NCBI GenBank assembly: GCA_017475485.1
Contig: JAFVFO010000012.1
Coordinates: 1 to 64,000 of the forward strand
From: Candidatus Gastranaerophilales bacterium
GTDB lineage: Bacteria > Cyanobacteriota > Vampirovibrionia > Gastranaerophilales > Gastranaerophilaceae
Direction: 5' to 3'
Length of the DNA stretch: 64,000 nt
The position numbers were made by a program, and so were the translations under genes. Below, in pieces: positions 36,771 to 46,627 of this stretch (position 1 is the first letter of the stretch; each line of letters opens with the position of its first letter). A model generated the notes under the pieces. It was not told where the DNA came from. It was given only the letters and a program-made list of their open reading frames with translations, and made no database searches.

Positions 36771-39359
36771 ATGAAAAGAAAAGCGGTAGTAATTAATATT
36801 TTATCATTTTTTGCACCCGTTATGATACTATTTTTGTGCCTTTTTTCTCTCGGTATTTTCCCTTTTGGTGAAAATAGTTTTCTATACTGGGATTCGGAAC
36901 TTCAATATATCAATTTCTTTTCATATTTAAAATCAACCCTTACTTCAAATAATAACTTATTCTATAGCCTCTCTAACCTTGGCGGAAATAATATGCTTGA
37001 TTTCAGTGCATATTATAACTTCTTTTCGCCGTTTAATATAATATTTTTTCTTTTTGAAGATAAATATTTGAATATCGCCCTTGAATTAATAATGATATTA
37101 AAAATAGGATTTACAGGGCTTACAATGTCCTATTTTTTAAATAAGGAAGTGAAAGAAAGCTATTTATCCGTCATTATTTCAACCTCTTGGGCATTATCAA
37201 TGCACACAATAATCACAACAATGACCAATTTCATATTAATGGACGGAATTATTCTGTTGCCTTTAGTGTTTTTGGGTGTATCTAAAATAATTGAAAAAAA
37301 AGATTATAAATTATATCTTATATCTTCTGTTTTTGCCTTGCTGTCAAATGCTTATATAGCCTATGTCACAATTTTATTTTCCGTAATTTTCTTTATTTAT
37401 AAAATATTTCAAAAAGAAAATCCTAAAGAATATTTTATAAGATTTAAAACATTATTTTTCTGTATAATTTTTGCAATAGGTTTTTGTGCATGGCTTTTAG
37501 CGCCTGTATTACATACATTACCCGAAGGTAAATATGAATATTTTAATATTTTAGATAATTTATTTGAAATAAGAATAGATTTTCTTGATATTATTGCTAA
37601 TTTTTATTCTAATAATTTAACTGTAGAATTTTGGAAAGACCAAGCCCCTTATATATTTGTCGGAATATTAAACGTTATATTATTTATACATTATTTTTTC
37701 AATTTTGCTTTTTCAAAAAAAGAAAAAATAGCGAATATTTCAGTTGCCCTTTTATTATTTTTAGGTTTTATGCTTAATATTCTTTTTACCGTTTTTAATA
37801 TGGGTGTTGAAAACCCTTGCGGGACAATATACCGTTTTGGTTTTATTTTCGTATTTTTTGTTTTGCATGTTGCCTATAAAGAACTTGTTAATTTATCGGG
37901 TGCAAAAAAGGAAAACATTCTAACTGCCCTTTTAATTTTTTCTTTAATGAGCTTTTTTGTTTATACAAAAGGTTATGAAGATTTGAACAATGTCAGTTTG
38001 GCATTTGACACGCTATACGGCTTTTTAATTTTATTTTTAATTTGTAAAATAAGCTCCGATAAAAATAAAATTGCTTTTTTAATAGTTTTAATTTTATTTC
38101 ACAGCCTTAATTTGTTTTTAAATACAAGGTTTGTTCTTTCTTCTCAAAGGCAATGCAGTGTTTCAAGTAATATTCATAAGTTTTTTCAATATAATAAAAA
38201 AATGAATAAAACGCTTGGGGCGATATATAGTTACGATAAAGATTTTTATAGAATTGCTTCAAAAGAAACTTTTATAGAGCGTGAAGATAGGCAAATAATG
38301 AATAATAATGCTTTTTTAAATTCTTTTGATTCTATAAGCGGATATTCAAGCCTCGGTAAAACTTCTACAAGAGAATTTTATTTTAATTTGGGTGTTCCCG
38401 TTTATTTAAAAAATATGCTTTTTTATTATACGGAAGAAATGCAAAATCTGCCCGTATCTTTTCTTGGAGTTAAATACGTTATTTCATCAAATGAAAATCT
38501 TCAGCTTCCTTATGAAAAAATTAAAAAAGATGATTTTTATATCTATAAAAACCCCTATAGCTTTCCTTTCGGGTTTTATATTGATGATAATAAAAAATTA
38601 TATGAACAAAATTACAACAATATAATTGATTTTCAAAATAACATATTAAAAACCTTATTTAATAAGGATTTGGGAAATATTTATATCTATAAAAAAGCGC
38701 GCCCGATTTTTGATTTAATAAAAGAAAAGAAGGGGCAAAAAAGTGCATGGGGAATATATTACGGTAGTAAGGAAGATATCAATTCCGACAAAAATACTTA
38801 TTTAATGGTTAATTCCGATATTGATGCCGGATATTTTATGTATGAAACAGTAATAGATAATGACGGAAATATTACCCGTTATCCTTTTAATGATTTGAAT
38901 ACCCATATATACTATCTTGGGGATAAAATAAATTCCCTTAAAATAAGGTACATGCTATATAAGCATATTGTAAAACATAAATATCTCCATAAATACCTGA
39001 ATAAAATAAATGTATATTTTATAGAAGAAAACCTCGATATCTTAAAAAAATATTCAGATATTGCAAATAACAATAAATGCGAAATAAAAAAGATTTCAAG
39101 TTCGCATTATAATGCTCAATTAAACATTAAAGAAAATAAATTACTGCTTTTAACAATTCCTTATGACGAAGGCTGGAATATTAAAATAAACGGAAAAACA
39201 AGAAAACCGATTAAAGTACTTAATTCGCTTATGGCAATACCCGTTGAAACAAACGATAAAGAACTTGATATGAAATTTATTCCAAAAGGTTTTTATTTAG
39301 GGCTTATAATTTCAATTTTTTCATTGTTTGTATTTTTAATTTACAGAAAAAGAATTTAA
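36771..39359 (+). CDS. YfhO-like polytopic membrane protein
   Basis: An 862-residue protein. The first ~440 residues hold about 12 hydrophobic helices, with typical YfhO features at the start (YWDSELQYINFFSYL) and NLGGNNMLDFSAYYNFFSP. A large extracytoplasmic region (~residues 445-835) follows, then a last helix and a short basic tail. YfhO of Firmicutes transfers sugars to cell-surface polymers from a polyprenol carrier. A nearby DPM1-like polyprenol-phosphate glycosyltransferase would supply such a donor. It shares TTAA at its end with the convergent gene. Confidence 0.85.
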   Translation: MKRKAVVINILSFFAPVMILFLCLFSLGIFPFGENSFLYWDSELQYINFFSYLKSTLTSNNNLFYSLSNLGGNNMLDFSAYYNFFSPFNIIFFLFEDKYLNIALELIMILKIGFTGLTMSYFLNKEVKESYLSVIISTSWALSMHTIITTMTNFILMDGIILLPLVFLGVSKIIEKKDYKLYLISSVFALLSNAYIAYVTILFSVIFFIYKIFQKENPKEYFIRFKTLFFCIIFAIGFCAWLLAPVLHTLPEGKYEYFNILDNLFEIRIDFLDIIANFYSNNLTVEFWKDQAPYIFVGILNVILFIHYFFNFAFSKKEKIANISVALLLFLGFMLNILFTVFNMGVENPCGTIYRFGFIFVFFVLHVAYKELVNLSGAKKENILTALLIFSLMSFFVYTKGYEDLNNVSLAFDTLYGFLILFLICKISSDKNKIAFLIVLILFHSLNLFLNTRFVLSSQRQCSVSSNIHKFFQYNKKMNKTLGAIYSYDKDFYRIASKETFIEREDRQIMNNNAFLNSFDSISGYSSLGKTSTREFYFNLGVPVYLKNMLFYYTEEMQNLPVSFLGVKYVISSNENLQLPYEKIKKDDFYIYKNPYSFPFGFYIDDNKKLYEQNYNNIIDFQNNILKTLFNKDLGNIYIYKKARPIFDLIKEKKGQKSAWGIYYGSKEDINSDKNTYLMVNSDIDAGYFMYETVIDNDGNITRYPFNDLNTHIYYLGDKINSLKIRYMLYKHIVKHKYLHKYLNKINVYFIEENLDILKKYSDIANNNKCEIKKISSSHYNAQLNIKENKLLLLTIPYDEGWNIKINGKTRKPIKVLNSLMAIPVETNDKELDMKFIPKGFYLGLIISIFSLFVFLIYRKRI

Positions 39360-41158
39360 TATCTGTAGTTTAACTTGTGCGCTTCATCAATTTCTTCATT
39401 GTTTATTATATAACCTAAAAAATACCTGTAGGCTTCGCTTGAAGATGTTTCGTTTTTTACATTTTTAAAATCAGTATTTTTAAAATTTTTATTTTCATTT
39501 TTTGTACAAGCAATAAAATCATTGTTCAAAAAATAACAATATTTTAAATTTGTTTTTTTGATGTAATTTAAATCATCTTTTGAAAAAACATATAAAATAT
39601 TTTCATCAATATTTTTATATTTTTCTGCTAAATTATCGTAAAACTTTTGATATTCAACATCCCTGCTTAATTGAAGATTGTTGATTTTCAATTTATTTTT
39701 TATTGCATATTGAGCAAAATCAAAATAATCAAAAGGATAGAAATTGAATATAACAATATAATTTTTTCCTTTTATTAAATTCCGAAAAACTTTATTATTA
39801 TCAAGAAAATTATTGTATTCAACCTTTTTATTGTATTCTTTGTTTAATTTAACAAAAGCGGGGGCAAGGTCATAAATTTGCGCGCAAAGCCCGATTAAAA
39901 GAATAAAAGTTATTTTATTTCTGCTGATATTTTTAATTAAAAAGATTAAAATAACAAAATAAATTAAGTAAACATCATTCCAAATTAAACGCCCCGATGT
40001 TCTAAATATTGCAAATAGTTTTTCTATGGTTTTTGGTAATTCTATTTGAAATAACAAATTACCGCCTAAAGTTATTTTAAATGATGAAGCAATTAAAAAA
40101 GAAATAATAAATACAAATACAAATACACAAAATTCCTGCTTATATTTTTTGATAAATTCTAAAATAGTATTCAATTTATATTTTTTAAATAAAATTACAA
40201 AAGAAAAAACAATTAATAAAAGCACTCCCCCGCCTAAGTAGCCGAAGCCTTCGTTTTGGTCTTTTGTATAAAGCTCTAAGCTATTTAAAAAAGGAAATAT
40301 TTTAGCTTGAAATAACTCATACATATTAACAGGATTAATAAAGGTATTCAAATTTGCGTTGAAATAACTGTAGCCTGTACCGTAAGACAATAAATCAAGT
40401 GCATTTCCATGGAAAATATAAAAAGGAATTAAAGCCCCTGTACCTAAAGCTAAAATCAAAGAAAAATAAAATAATATATCTTCTTTTCTGACTGTTTTAT
40501 AAAGAATGTAAGCAATTAAATTAATAAATATAAAAGGCAGAAAATATATAAAAATGCAAACCCCTAAAAACCCTAAAAGAAAATAAAACCAAAAAAGCTG
40601 TTTTTTCTTAAATTCAAAAACAAAAGGATAAAAAGATAATAATATTAAAAATTGAGCGCATAAAGTAAAATGATACGGAAATCTCATTATTAATACAGGT
40701 GCAATGACAAAAAAGATTGATGAAATTATTGCATTAATATTTTTTGTATTTGTAATTTTTTTGATAATTTTATAAGCTAAAATTCCCTGTATAACAAATG
40801 CAAAAGCCCCGAAATACCAAGCATATTGAATGTTTATAACCGAATTAATATTTAAAATATATCTATAAAAAATCTTAACAATCAATGCTAAAAAAGGAAC
40901 ATAATCTATATATAAAAGACTGCCCCTATATGGGGAAATCATATTTTCATAATACGGCAAGGGGGCAAAATCATTTAAAAAAGCAAAAAAATTCAAATAA
41001 TTAAGGCTTATATCTTCCGAATTGGTGTAGCTGTGTTTTATTAAACACCAATCGGTATAATGAATATCGAAATTAACAGCGCCATATATTAAAACAAAAA
41101 TAAAAAGATATAAAAAGGATAAAACAATGTAGAATATAAAGGGTTTTATTTTTTCCAT
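39356..41158 (-). CDS. Polytopic membrane protein, GT-C-like, unassigned family
   Basis: A 600-residue protein with about ten hydrophobic helices in the first ~415 residues and a soluble C-terminal region. The layout of an early extracytoplasmic loop containing NFDIHYTDW and LYIDYVPFLAL suggests a GT-C-type lipid-linked sugar transferase, but I see no decisive catalytic motif. It is 2 bases downstream of a DPM1-like GT2 gene and likely cotranscribed. That pairing is typical of polyprenol-phosphate-sugar-dependent glycosylation. A different membrane glycan enzyme is possible. Confidence 0.65.
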   Translation of the reverse strand: MEKIKPFIFYIVLSFLYLFIFVLIYGAVNFDIHYTDWCLIKHSYTNSEDISLNYLNFFAFLNDFAPLPYYENMISPYRGSLLYIDYVPFLALIVKIFYRYILNINSVINIQYAWYFGAFAFVIQGILAYKIIKKITNTKNINAIISSIFFVIAPVLIMRFPYHFTLCAQFLILLSFYPFVFEFKKKQLFWFYFLLGFLGVCIFIYFLPFIFINLIAYILYKTVRKEDILFYFSLILALGTGALIPFYIFHGNALDLLSYGTGYSYFNANLNTFINPVNMYELFQAKIFPFLNSLELYTKDQNEGFGYLGGGVLLLIVFSFVILFKKYKLNTILEFIKKYKQEFCVFVFVFIISFLIASSFKITLGGNLLFQIELPKTIEKLFAIFRTSGRLIWNDVYLIYFVILIFLIKNISRNKITFILLIGLCAQIYDLAPAFVKLNKEYNKKVEYNNFLDNNKVFRNLIKGKNYIVIFNFYPFDYFDFAQYAIKNKLKINNLQLSRDVEYQKFYDNLAEKYKNIDENILYVFSKDDLNYIKKTNLKYCYFLNNDFIACTKNENKNFKNTDFKNVKNETSSSEAYRYFLGYIINNEEIDEAHKLNYRY

Positions 41159-41160
41159 AT

Positions 41161-41862
41161 TTATAATCCTAATTTAATTTTTAAAATGCAAAAGAACGCT
41201 TCAAAAATAATATTAAAATCCATTTTTGAACAGCCTTTTTCCCTTTTTAAAAAATCAATCGGAAATTCTTTATATTTACAATTTGAATTCACTGCTCTGT
41301 ATTTCATTTGAGCATGCATTATAAAACCTTTTGCGGTGATTAAATCAAGGTTTATTTTTTCTAAAGCACTTTTTGTATATGTATTAAAGCCTTCTGTCCA
41401 ATCGTATATTTTTTTACCCAGAATAAATCTGGCATAAATATTACCGCCTATGGAAATAAAGTTTTTAAACCAGTCTGTTTCTCGGGTATTGCCGTTTTTT
41501 ATGTATCTTGAGCCAAAAATTGCCTCGTAGCCTTCATTAAGATATTCAATGATATCTTTTATATATTTTGGATTATGTGAAAAATCCGCATCACATGTGC
41601 TGAATACATCAAATCCATGTGCCAAACCCCACTTCATTCCTTCTATATAGGCTTTTTTAAGTCCTTGTTTTTTTTCTTGGGAAAGCAGATACAGGTTTTT
41701 GTATTGTATTTGCAATTTTTCTATTAATTTTGCTGTTCCGTCAGGAGATGAGTCATCAACCGTTAAAATATTGATTTGATTATATAATTTAAAAATTTCC
41801 GGTATGATTTTTTCAATTGACTCTGCCTCGTTATATGTCGGAATTATAACCAAATGGTTCAT
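41161..41862 (-). CDS. DPM1-like polyprenol-phosphate glycosyltransferase (GT2)
   Basis: A 233-residue soluble GT2 with VIIPTYNEAESIEKIIPEIF at the start, VDDSSPDGTAKLIEKL, the catalytic metal motif CDADFSHNPKYI and RYIKNGNTRETDWFK. This matches bacterial polyprenol monophosphomannose synthase, which charges the lipid carrier with mannose or a similar sugar. There is no C-terminal GtrA-like membrane domain. AAAAGGG precedes ATG 41862. It probably feeds the membrane protein encoded immediately downstream and perhaps the YfhO-like one. Confidence 0.9.
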   Translation of the reverse strand: MNHLVIIPTYNEAESIEKIIPEIFKLYNQINILTVDDSSPDGTAKLIEKLQIQYKNLYLLSQEKKQGLKKAYIEGMKWGLAHGFDVFSTCDADFSHNPKYIKDIIEYLNEGYEAIFGSRYIKNGNTRETDWFKNFISIGGNIYARFILGKKIYDWTEGFNTYTKSALEKINLDLITAKGFIMHAQMKYRAVNSNCKYKEFPIDFLKREKGCSKMDFNIIFEAFFCILKIKLGL

Positions 41863-41913
41863 AATATACCCTTTTTAAATATTTTATCAAAAATTATAAA
41901 ATGTGGAGATATT

Positions 41914-42261
41914 TTAATATTTTTTTGCAATTAAGTAATAGTTTGCGCCTAAGGGGCAATTTTTTAAATATTTTTCAAGCCGTAATAAATTTTGAAAATT
42001 ATTCGGAACAAAAAACCTGTAGCTAATTTTTATATCTTTAAAATGAGATGATTGAAATAATTTTTTTGAATAACCGGCTTGCATAATTTTTACGTTATCA
42101 GGGTCATAACATTTATCATTTTTTATTTCATTTTTAAAATCCAAAACCTTATATTCTTGAATATATTCAAAGTCAAAGCCCGTATTATTAACGCATTTAT
42201 GAAGCATGTTTTCATAAACATTTGCTTCTTTATCAAAATTTTGTTTTTGTTTTATTGTCAT
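41914..42261 (-). pseudogene. Internally deleted class I methyltransferase remnant
   Basis: The frame is intact (115 aa) but the domain is not. The start (KEANVYENMLHK) resembles the opening of a class I SAM methyltransferase. The end (FFVPNNFQNLLRLEKYLKNC then PLGANYYLIAKKY) matches the common C-terminal FFP ... LE ... L-PLGA-x-YL-x-(A/G)-(R/K)K of the family. The SAM-binding core between them (motif I and the ~100 following residues) is missing. An in-frame internal deletion is the simplest explanation. It lies 7 bp after a second methyltransferase-like gene. It could still be expressed but cannot bind SAM as is. Confidence 0.5.
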
Positions 42262-42268
42262 ATTTTTC

Positions 42269-42943
42269 TCAATTTTTTACTATTTTACAAATATACCTTT
42301 TGTTTTTAAAAAGGTTGAATTTATCTTCAATTTCGCCAAAATATTCAGCTTTTAAATTTAATTTTTCATTCAATTCTTTTTGAATTGAATATTCCTTCTT
42401 TCCTTGATTAACGATTAACATCTGCCCTTTTGAATTCAATAAATACATTGCATGAGATAACATTTCTAATGGTTTAAAATATTTTAAAGGAAGCCCCCAT
42501 TTTATTAATGGATATTTTGAAACAAAAGGCAAAATCCATATTATATAGTCATATTTTTGATTATGTTCCAAAAAATCACCTTTGATATAGTTAGTATTTT
42601 CTAAATTTTTTGTATAAAATTTTGCAATTTCATATCTTGAATAAAAATTAGTATTCAACCGGTTATAATCAAGCTCTATACCGTTTAAAACAAAATCTTT
42701 TGAATATGTTTTAAAAAAATAATACTGCGCTTTGACATATTCCCAATTCTTAGAACCTATATCAAGAATTGATATTTTTTTATTTTCTGCCTTAAAATAT
42801 TTATCAAAAGTCTGAAAATAGTAAATATTTCTTAAAATGTTTGTTAAACTTTCTTTTTCAAAATAATTTTTTAAAGAAAAAGGCAAACGATTTCTAAAAG
42901 AAAAATCAAAAATATTTTTAAAATTTTCAAAAATATATTTCAC
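42269..42943 (-). CDS. Methyltransferase-like protein
   Basis: A 224-residue protein with a degenerate class I methyltransferase pattern. ILDIGSKNWEYVKAQYYFF near residue 57 resembles motif I, NGIELDYNR resembles motif II (acidic residue after beta-2), and YDYIIWILPFVS looks like motif IV. The N-terminal ~50 residues are rich in aromatic residues. It starts at GTG 42943 with no clear ribosome-binding site. It ends the minus-strand glycan group, so a sugar or lipid-carrier methylation role is possible. Family call is moderate. Confidence 0.6.
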   Translation of the reverse strand: MKYIFENFKNIFDFSFRNRLPFSLKNYFEKESLTNILRNIYYFQTFDKYFKAENKKISILDIGSKNWEYVKAQYYFFKTYSKDFVLNGIELDYNRLNTNFYSRYEIAKFYTKNLENTNYIKGDFLEHNQKYDYIIWILPFVSKYPLIKWGLPLKYFKPLEMLSHAMYLLNSKGQMLIVNQGKKEYSIQKELNEKLNLKAEYFGEIEDKFNLFKNKRYICKIVKN

Positions 42944-43031
42944 AAGTATTATCTTAACATGGAATATAAATTTGCAATTCTTCTTTTTTGGCTTACGATA
43001 AATATACTAAAACCTTAGAAATTGGAAAGAA

Positions 43032-45017
43032 ATGGGTATGGATTTTTATTTTTTATCGTTATTGCTGTTAATTATAGGCGGGATAGTTTCAATTTTCGCA
43101 AAAGAAGAACATAAAATGAAGATTTGTTCTGTTTTTTCCGGGCTTTGCGCATTATTACTTTTAAAACCCGCTTTGATATCTTTATACACAGGTCAAATAT
43201 TCAGTTTTGAATTTTCCTTGGGTATTTTTCAAAAAATTACTTTTGCAATTGATTCTTTGAGTGCATTTTTCCTGCTTGTAATTTCCGTAATGTGCTTTAT
43301 TGCAACAATATATGCAAACGGATATATTAAACCGTATTTAAATAAAGGCTTAAATACGTCATCTCACAGTTTTTTTCTAATGCTGTTAATTGCTTCCATG
43401 CTTTCTTTAGTTACAGCTCAAAATGCGCTATTTTTCTTAATTATTTGGGAAATTATGTCTTTATCTTCATTTTTCCTTGTAATATTTGAAGATAATAAAA
43501 AAGAAGTGCTGAATGCGGGTATAAAATACTTAATTTACATGCACATTTGTGTAATATTTTTAATTCTTGCATACGCTATAGCAAGTATTGCTTCAAACAG
43601 TTTCAATTTTACTGATTTTATAAATGCCCTAAATCAAAATAGGCATTTGGCAAACATTGTATTTTTGCTTTCTTTTATAGGTTTTTCAACAAAAGCGGGT
43701 TTTGTCCCTGTTCACAATTGGCTTCCTGAAGCTCACCCCGCTTCTTTGAGTCATGTATCCGGCATGATGTCGGGGGTTATGATAAAAACAGGAATATATG
43801 GTATTTTAAGAACATTATTTATAATCGGACTGCCTTCTAAATTAATAGTATATGGCATTTTGATATTATCAATTATATCTGCTCTTTGGGGTGTATTATA
43901 TGCAATAAGTGCTCATGATATTAAAAAACTTTTGGCCTATCACAGCCTTGAAAATATCGGTATTATTGGAATTGGTATCAGTGTCGGCATGCTTGGTATG
44001 ATGTGGGGCAATGAAACGGTTGCCTTGCTTGGCTTTATGGGTGCAATATTGCATGTTTTAAATCATTCAATTTTTAAAATGCTTTTATTTTTTGCTGCAG
44101 GAAGTGTTTATAATAAAACTCACACGAAAGATGTTGAACTTTTGGGCGGTTTAATTAAAAAAATGCCTTATACATCCGTATTATTCATTATAGGTTCAAT
44201 TGCAATATGCGCCTTGCCCCCGTTTAACGGTTTTATCAGCGAATTTTTAATATATGCCGGTATGGTATTAGGGTTATTCGGCGGAAATATCGCCTCTTTT
44301 ATAACCATGGTTGTGGCAATTTCGGCACTTGCCTTGGTTGGTACAATGGCAATTCTTTGCTTTACAAAGGTTGTAGGAATTTCTTTTTTGGGAAATCCGA
44401 GAAGCGAATTTTCTCAGAATGTTAATTCCGATTCTGAAAAAGTCATGCTTATACCAATGGGCGTTCTTGCTTTATTTACATTATTGATAGGTCTTTTCCC
44501 GCAATTTATAGCAACATTAACCCTAACTCCCGTATTAAACATACTGCATCTGAATACTGTCAGTGCGGAAGTATTTTCAATATTCAGCTTAATGGCGCTA
44601 ATCAGTATTTCTTGTTTTATTTTCATCATAATTTTATTTTTAATTGCGGGTTTAAGATTTGTGATTAATAAAAAAACCCGTCAATATTCAACATGGGGCT
44701 GCGGTTACGATAAAATAAACCCGAAAATGCAATACAGTGCTTCAAGTTATGCAGGTTTATTGATATCAACTTTAAAACCGTTATTTAAAAGAGTTTTACA
44801 CATAAAAAAGCCGAAAGATTTATTCCCTCAAAATGCTTATTATGAAGTTAAAATTGAAGATATAGAAGAAGCATATATAGTTAAACCTTTAATTAAACTT
44901 GATGAAAAAATACTTGCAAAATTTGAAAGAATACAAAACGGAAATATACAGCAGTATATTTTGTTCGGTTTGGTATTCTTGATTTTAATGATTATAGGAC
45001 TAATTTTTATAGGATAA
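43032..45017 (+). CDS. hyfB: HyfB/NuoL-like membrane antiporter subunit
   Basis: A 661-residue polytopic protein of normal HyfB length. The proton-antiporter core has LFFLIIWEIMSLSSFFLVIF with the conserved Glu, GFVPVHNWLPEAHPASLSHV and SAHDIKKLLAYHSLENIGII with conserved Lys and His. It should pump protons or Na+ as part of the membrane arm. It begins an operon of six tightly spaced genes. GGAAAG precedes ATG 43032. The best comparison is the Ehr/group 4 hydrogenase family rather than complex I, because no NADH-module genes follow. Confidence 0.92.
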   Translation: MGMDFYFLSLLLLIIGGIVSIFAKEEHKMKICSVFSGLCALLLLKPALISLYTGQIFSFEFSLGIFQKITFAIDSLSAFFLLVISVMCFIATIYANGYIKPYLNKGLNTSSHSFFLMLLIASMLSLVTAQNALFFLIIWEIMSLSSFFLVIFEDNKKEVLNAGIKYLIYMHICVIFLILAYAIASIASNSFNFTDFINALNQNRHLANIVFLLSFIGFSTKAGFVPVHNWLPEAHPASLSHVSGMMSGVMIKTGIYGILRTLFIIGLPSKLIVYGILILSIISALWGVLYAISAHDIKKLLAYHSLENIGIIGIGISVGMLGMMWGNETVALLGFMGAILHVLNHSIFKMLLFFAAGSVYNKTHTKDVELLGGLIKKMPYTSVLFIIGSIAICALPPFNGFISEFLIYAGMVLGLFGGNIASFITMVVAISALALVGTMAILCFTKVVGISFLGNPRSEFSQNVNSDSEKVMLIPMGVLALFTLLIGLFPQFIATLTLTPVLNILHLNTVSAEVFSIFSLMALISISCFIFIIILFLIAGLRFVINKKTRQYSTWGCGYDKINPKMQYSASSYAGLLISTLKPLFKRVLHIKKPKDLFPQNAYYEVKIEDIEEAYIVKPLIKLDEKILAKFERIQNGNIQQYILFGLVFLILMIIGLIFIG

Positions 45018-45020
45018 AAA

Positions 45021-45935
45021 ATGACAACATTAATAAACATATTAATACTTTTATTTGTACCTTTTTTGGCCATGGGTGTTATTAAAAAAACAAAGGCTTT
45101 TTGGGCAGGCAGAAAAGGAGCGCCTTTATTACAGCCTTTATATGATTTTTTGCGCTTAATGAAAAAAGAAACGGTTTATTCAACAACGACTTCCTGGGTA
45201 TTTAAACTTGCGCCCGTAATAAATTTTGCCGCAATTATTTTTGCTTCTTTATTTGTTCCTTTAATAAAAGGTTATGCAATTTTAAATATTCCTTTTGCTT
45301 TTATAGTTTTTTCTTATATTTTGGGTTTGGGAAAATTTTTCTCGCTCATTGCCGCGCTTGATACGGGAAGTAGCTTTGAAGGAATGGGTGCTTCAAGAGA
45401 GGCCTGTTTTTCAACCATAGTTGAGCCTGCGTTTTTTATAGTAATGGCTTCCGTTGTTGCATTAACCAAAATAACAAGTTTTGAAAATTTAAAATACATT
45501 TTATATAATTCGGGGATTTACGGAATTTTAATAGTTGTTTTAGCTGTTTTAGCTTTATTTATAATGCTTTTAGTGGAAGGGTGCAGAGTTCCCGTAGATG
45601 ATCCTAATACGCATTTAGAACTTACCATGATACACGAGGTTATGATTCTTGATAATTCAGGGTTTGACCTCGGTTTAATTGTGTGGGGTTCTACGATAAA
45701 AATGTTTCTTTTAGAAGCATTAATAGCTTCTTTAATTATACCTTCAAATATACCTTTTATAGCTTATATAACAGCATTTTTGGCAATAATATTTTTAATT
45801 TCCGTAATTATCGGCACAATTGAATCTTCAATTGCAAGGTTTAGGATGACGCATGTTTTTGAATTCATATTTATAATGTCTATTATGGCGCTTTTGATTT
45901 TAACTCTTACAACTTATAGAATATATGGAATTTAG
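45021..45935 (+). CDS. hyfC: HyfC/NuoH-like membrane subunit
   Basis: A 304-residue membrane protein with eight predicted helices. Hallmarks are FWAGRKGAPLLQPLYDFLRL near residue 30 and EGCRVPVDDPNTHLELTMIH near 190. It is the NuoH-type subunit that couples the peripheral redox arm to ion transport. It begins 3 bases after the previous stop. Its charged residues of the E-channel (E, D, H in this block) are conserved, so energy coupling is plausible. Confidence 0.92.
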   Translation: MTTLINILILLFVPFLAMGVIKKTKAFWAGRKGAPLLQPLYDFLRLMKKETVYSTTTSWVFKLAPVINFAAIIFASLFVPLIKGYAILNIPFAFIVFSYILGLGKFFSLIAALDTGSSFEGMGASREACFSTIVEPAFFIVMASVVALTKITSFENLKYILYNSGIYGILIVVLAVLALFIMLLVEGCRVPVDDPNTHLELTMIHEVMILDNSGFDLGLIVWGSTIKMFLLEALIASLIIPSNIPFIAYITAFLAIIFLISVIIGTIESSIARFRMTHVFEFIFIMSIMALLILTLTTYRIYGI

Positions 45936-45937
45936 CT

Positions 45938-46627
45938 ATGGAAAATATTTTTATTATACTTTTAGGTTTAACAATGCTCTATATCGCTTCTACTTCAAGG
46001 CTTTTAGCGCATATTAATATGCTTGTAACGCAAGGAATTTTGCTTTTTTTAATATGTATTTTCGGCTTATCTGATGAAGCGTGGTTTAATTTGGGGATAT
46101 TCGGCAGTTTGGATAAAAATTTTATACATATTTTAGGAATATTATTTATAATATTTGAAACGCTGGTGGTTAAATCCTTCTTAATTCCTTTGTTTTTAAA
46201 AAAAGTTTTAAATAAAACACACGCGCACAGAGATTCGAGTGCTAACATTCCTCATTTTTATTCTCTTGTAATATCAAGCATAATTTTATTCTTAGGGTTT
46301 ATGAGTGTAAATCTTCATTTTAATACATTCCATGACGTGTCGCCTTTATTTTTCGGGGTTTCGATATCTATAATCATAATAAGTTTATGGCTGATTACAA
46401 TTAAGCGCACAGTTTTATCTAATGTAATAAGTTTTATCACAATGGAAAACGGAATATTTTTACTATCTCTTTCCGTTGCAAAAGAAATGCCCATAATAGT
46501 TAATTTAGGGGTGTTGCTTGATATTTTTATAGCGGTATTTATTTTAGGAATGCTTGTTCAGGAAATAAATAGCGAATTTGAAGATTTGGAAGTTTCGCAA
46601 TTATCTGATTTAAAGGATTATGAATAA
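45938..46627 (+). CDS. hyfE: HyfE/NuoK-like membrane subunit
   Basis: A 229-residue membrane protein with six or seven helices. It starts ENIFIILLGLTMLYIASTSR, a HyfE-like opening, and includes ITMENGIFLLSLSVAKEMPI, the part comparable to NuoK. It ends with an acidic tail. It starts 2 bases after the hyfC-like stop and its own stop overlaps the next ATG (TAATG). It is a structural and ion-path subunit of the same complex. Confidence 0.88.
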   Translation: MENIFIILLGLTMLYIASTSRLLAHINMLVTQGILLFLICIFGLSDEAWFNLGIFGSLDKNFIHILGILFIIFETLVVKSFLIPLFLKKVLNKTHAHRDSSANIPHFYSLVISSIILFLGFMSVNLHFNTFHDVSPLFFGVSISIIIISLWLITIKRTVLSNVISFITMENGIFLLSLSVAKEMPIIVNLGVLLDIFIAVFILGMLVQEINSEFEDLEVSQLSDLKDYE

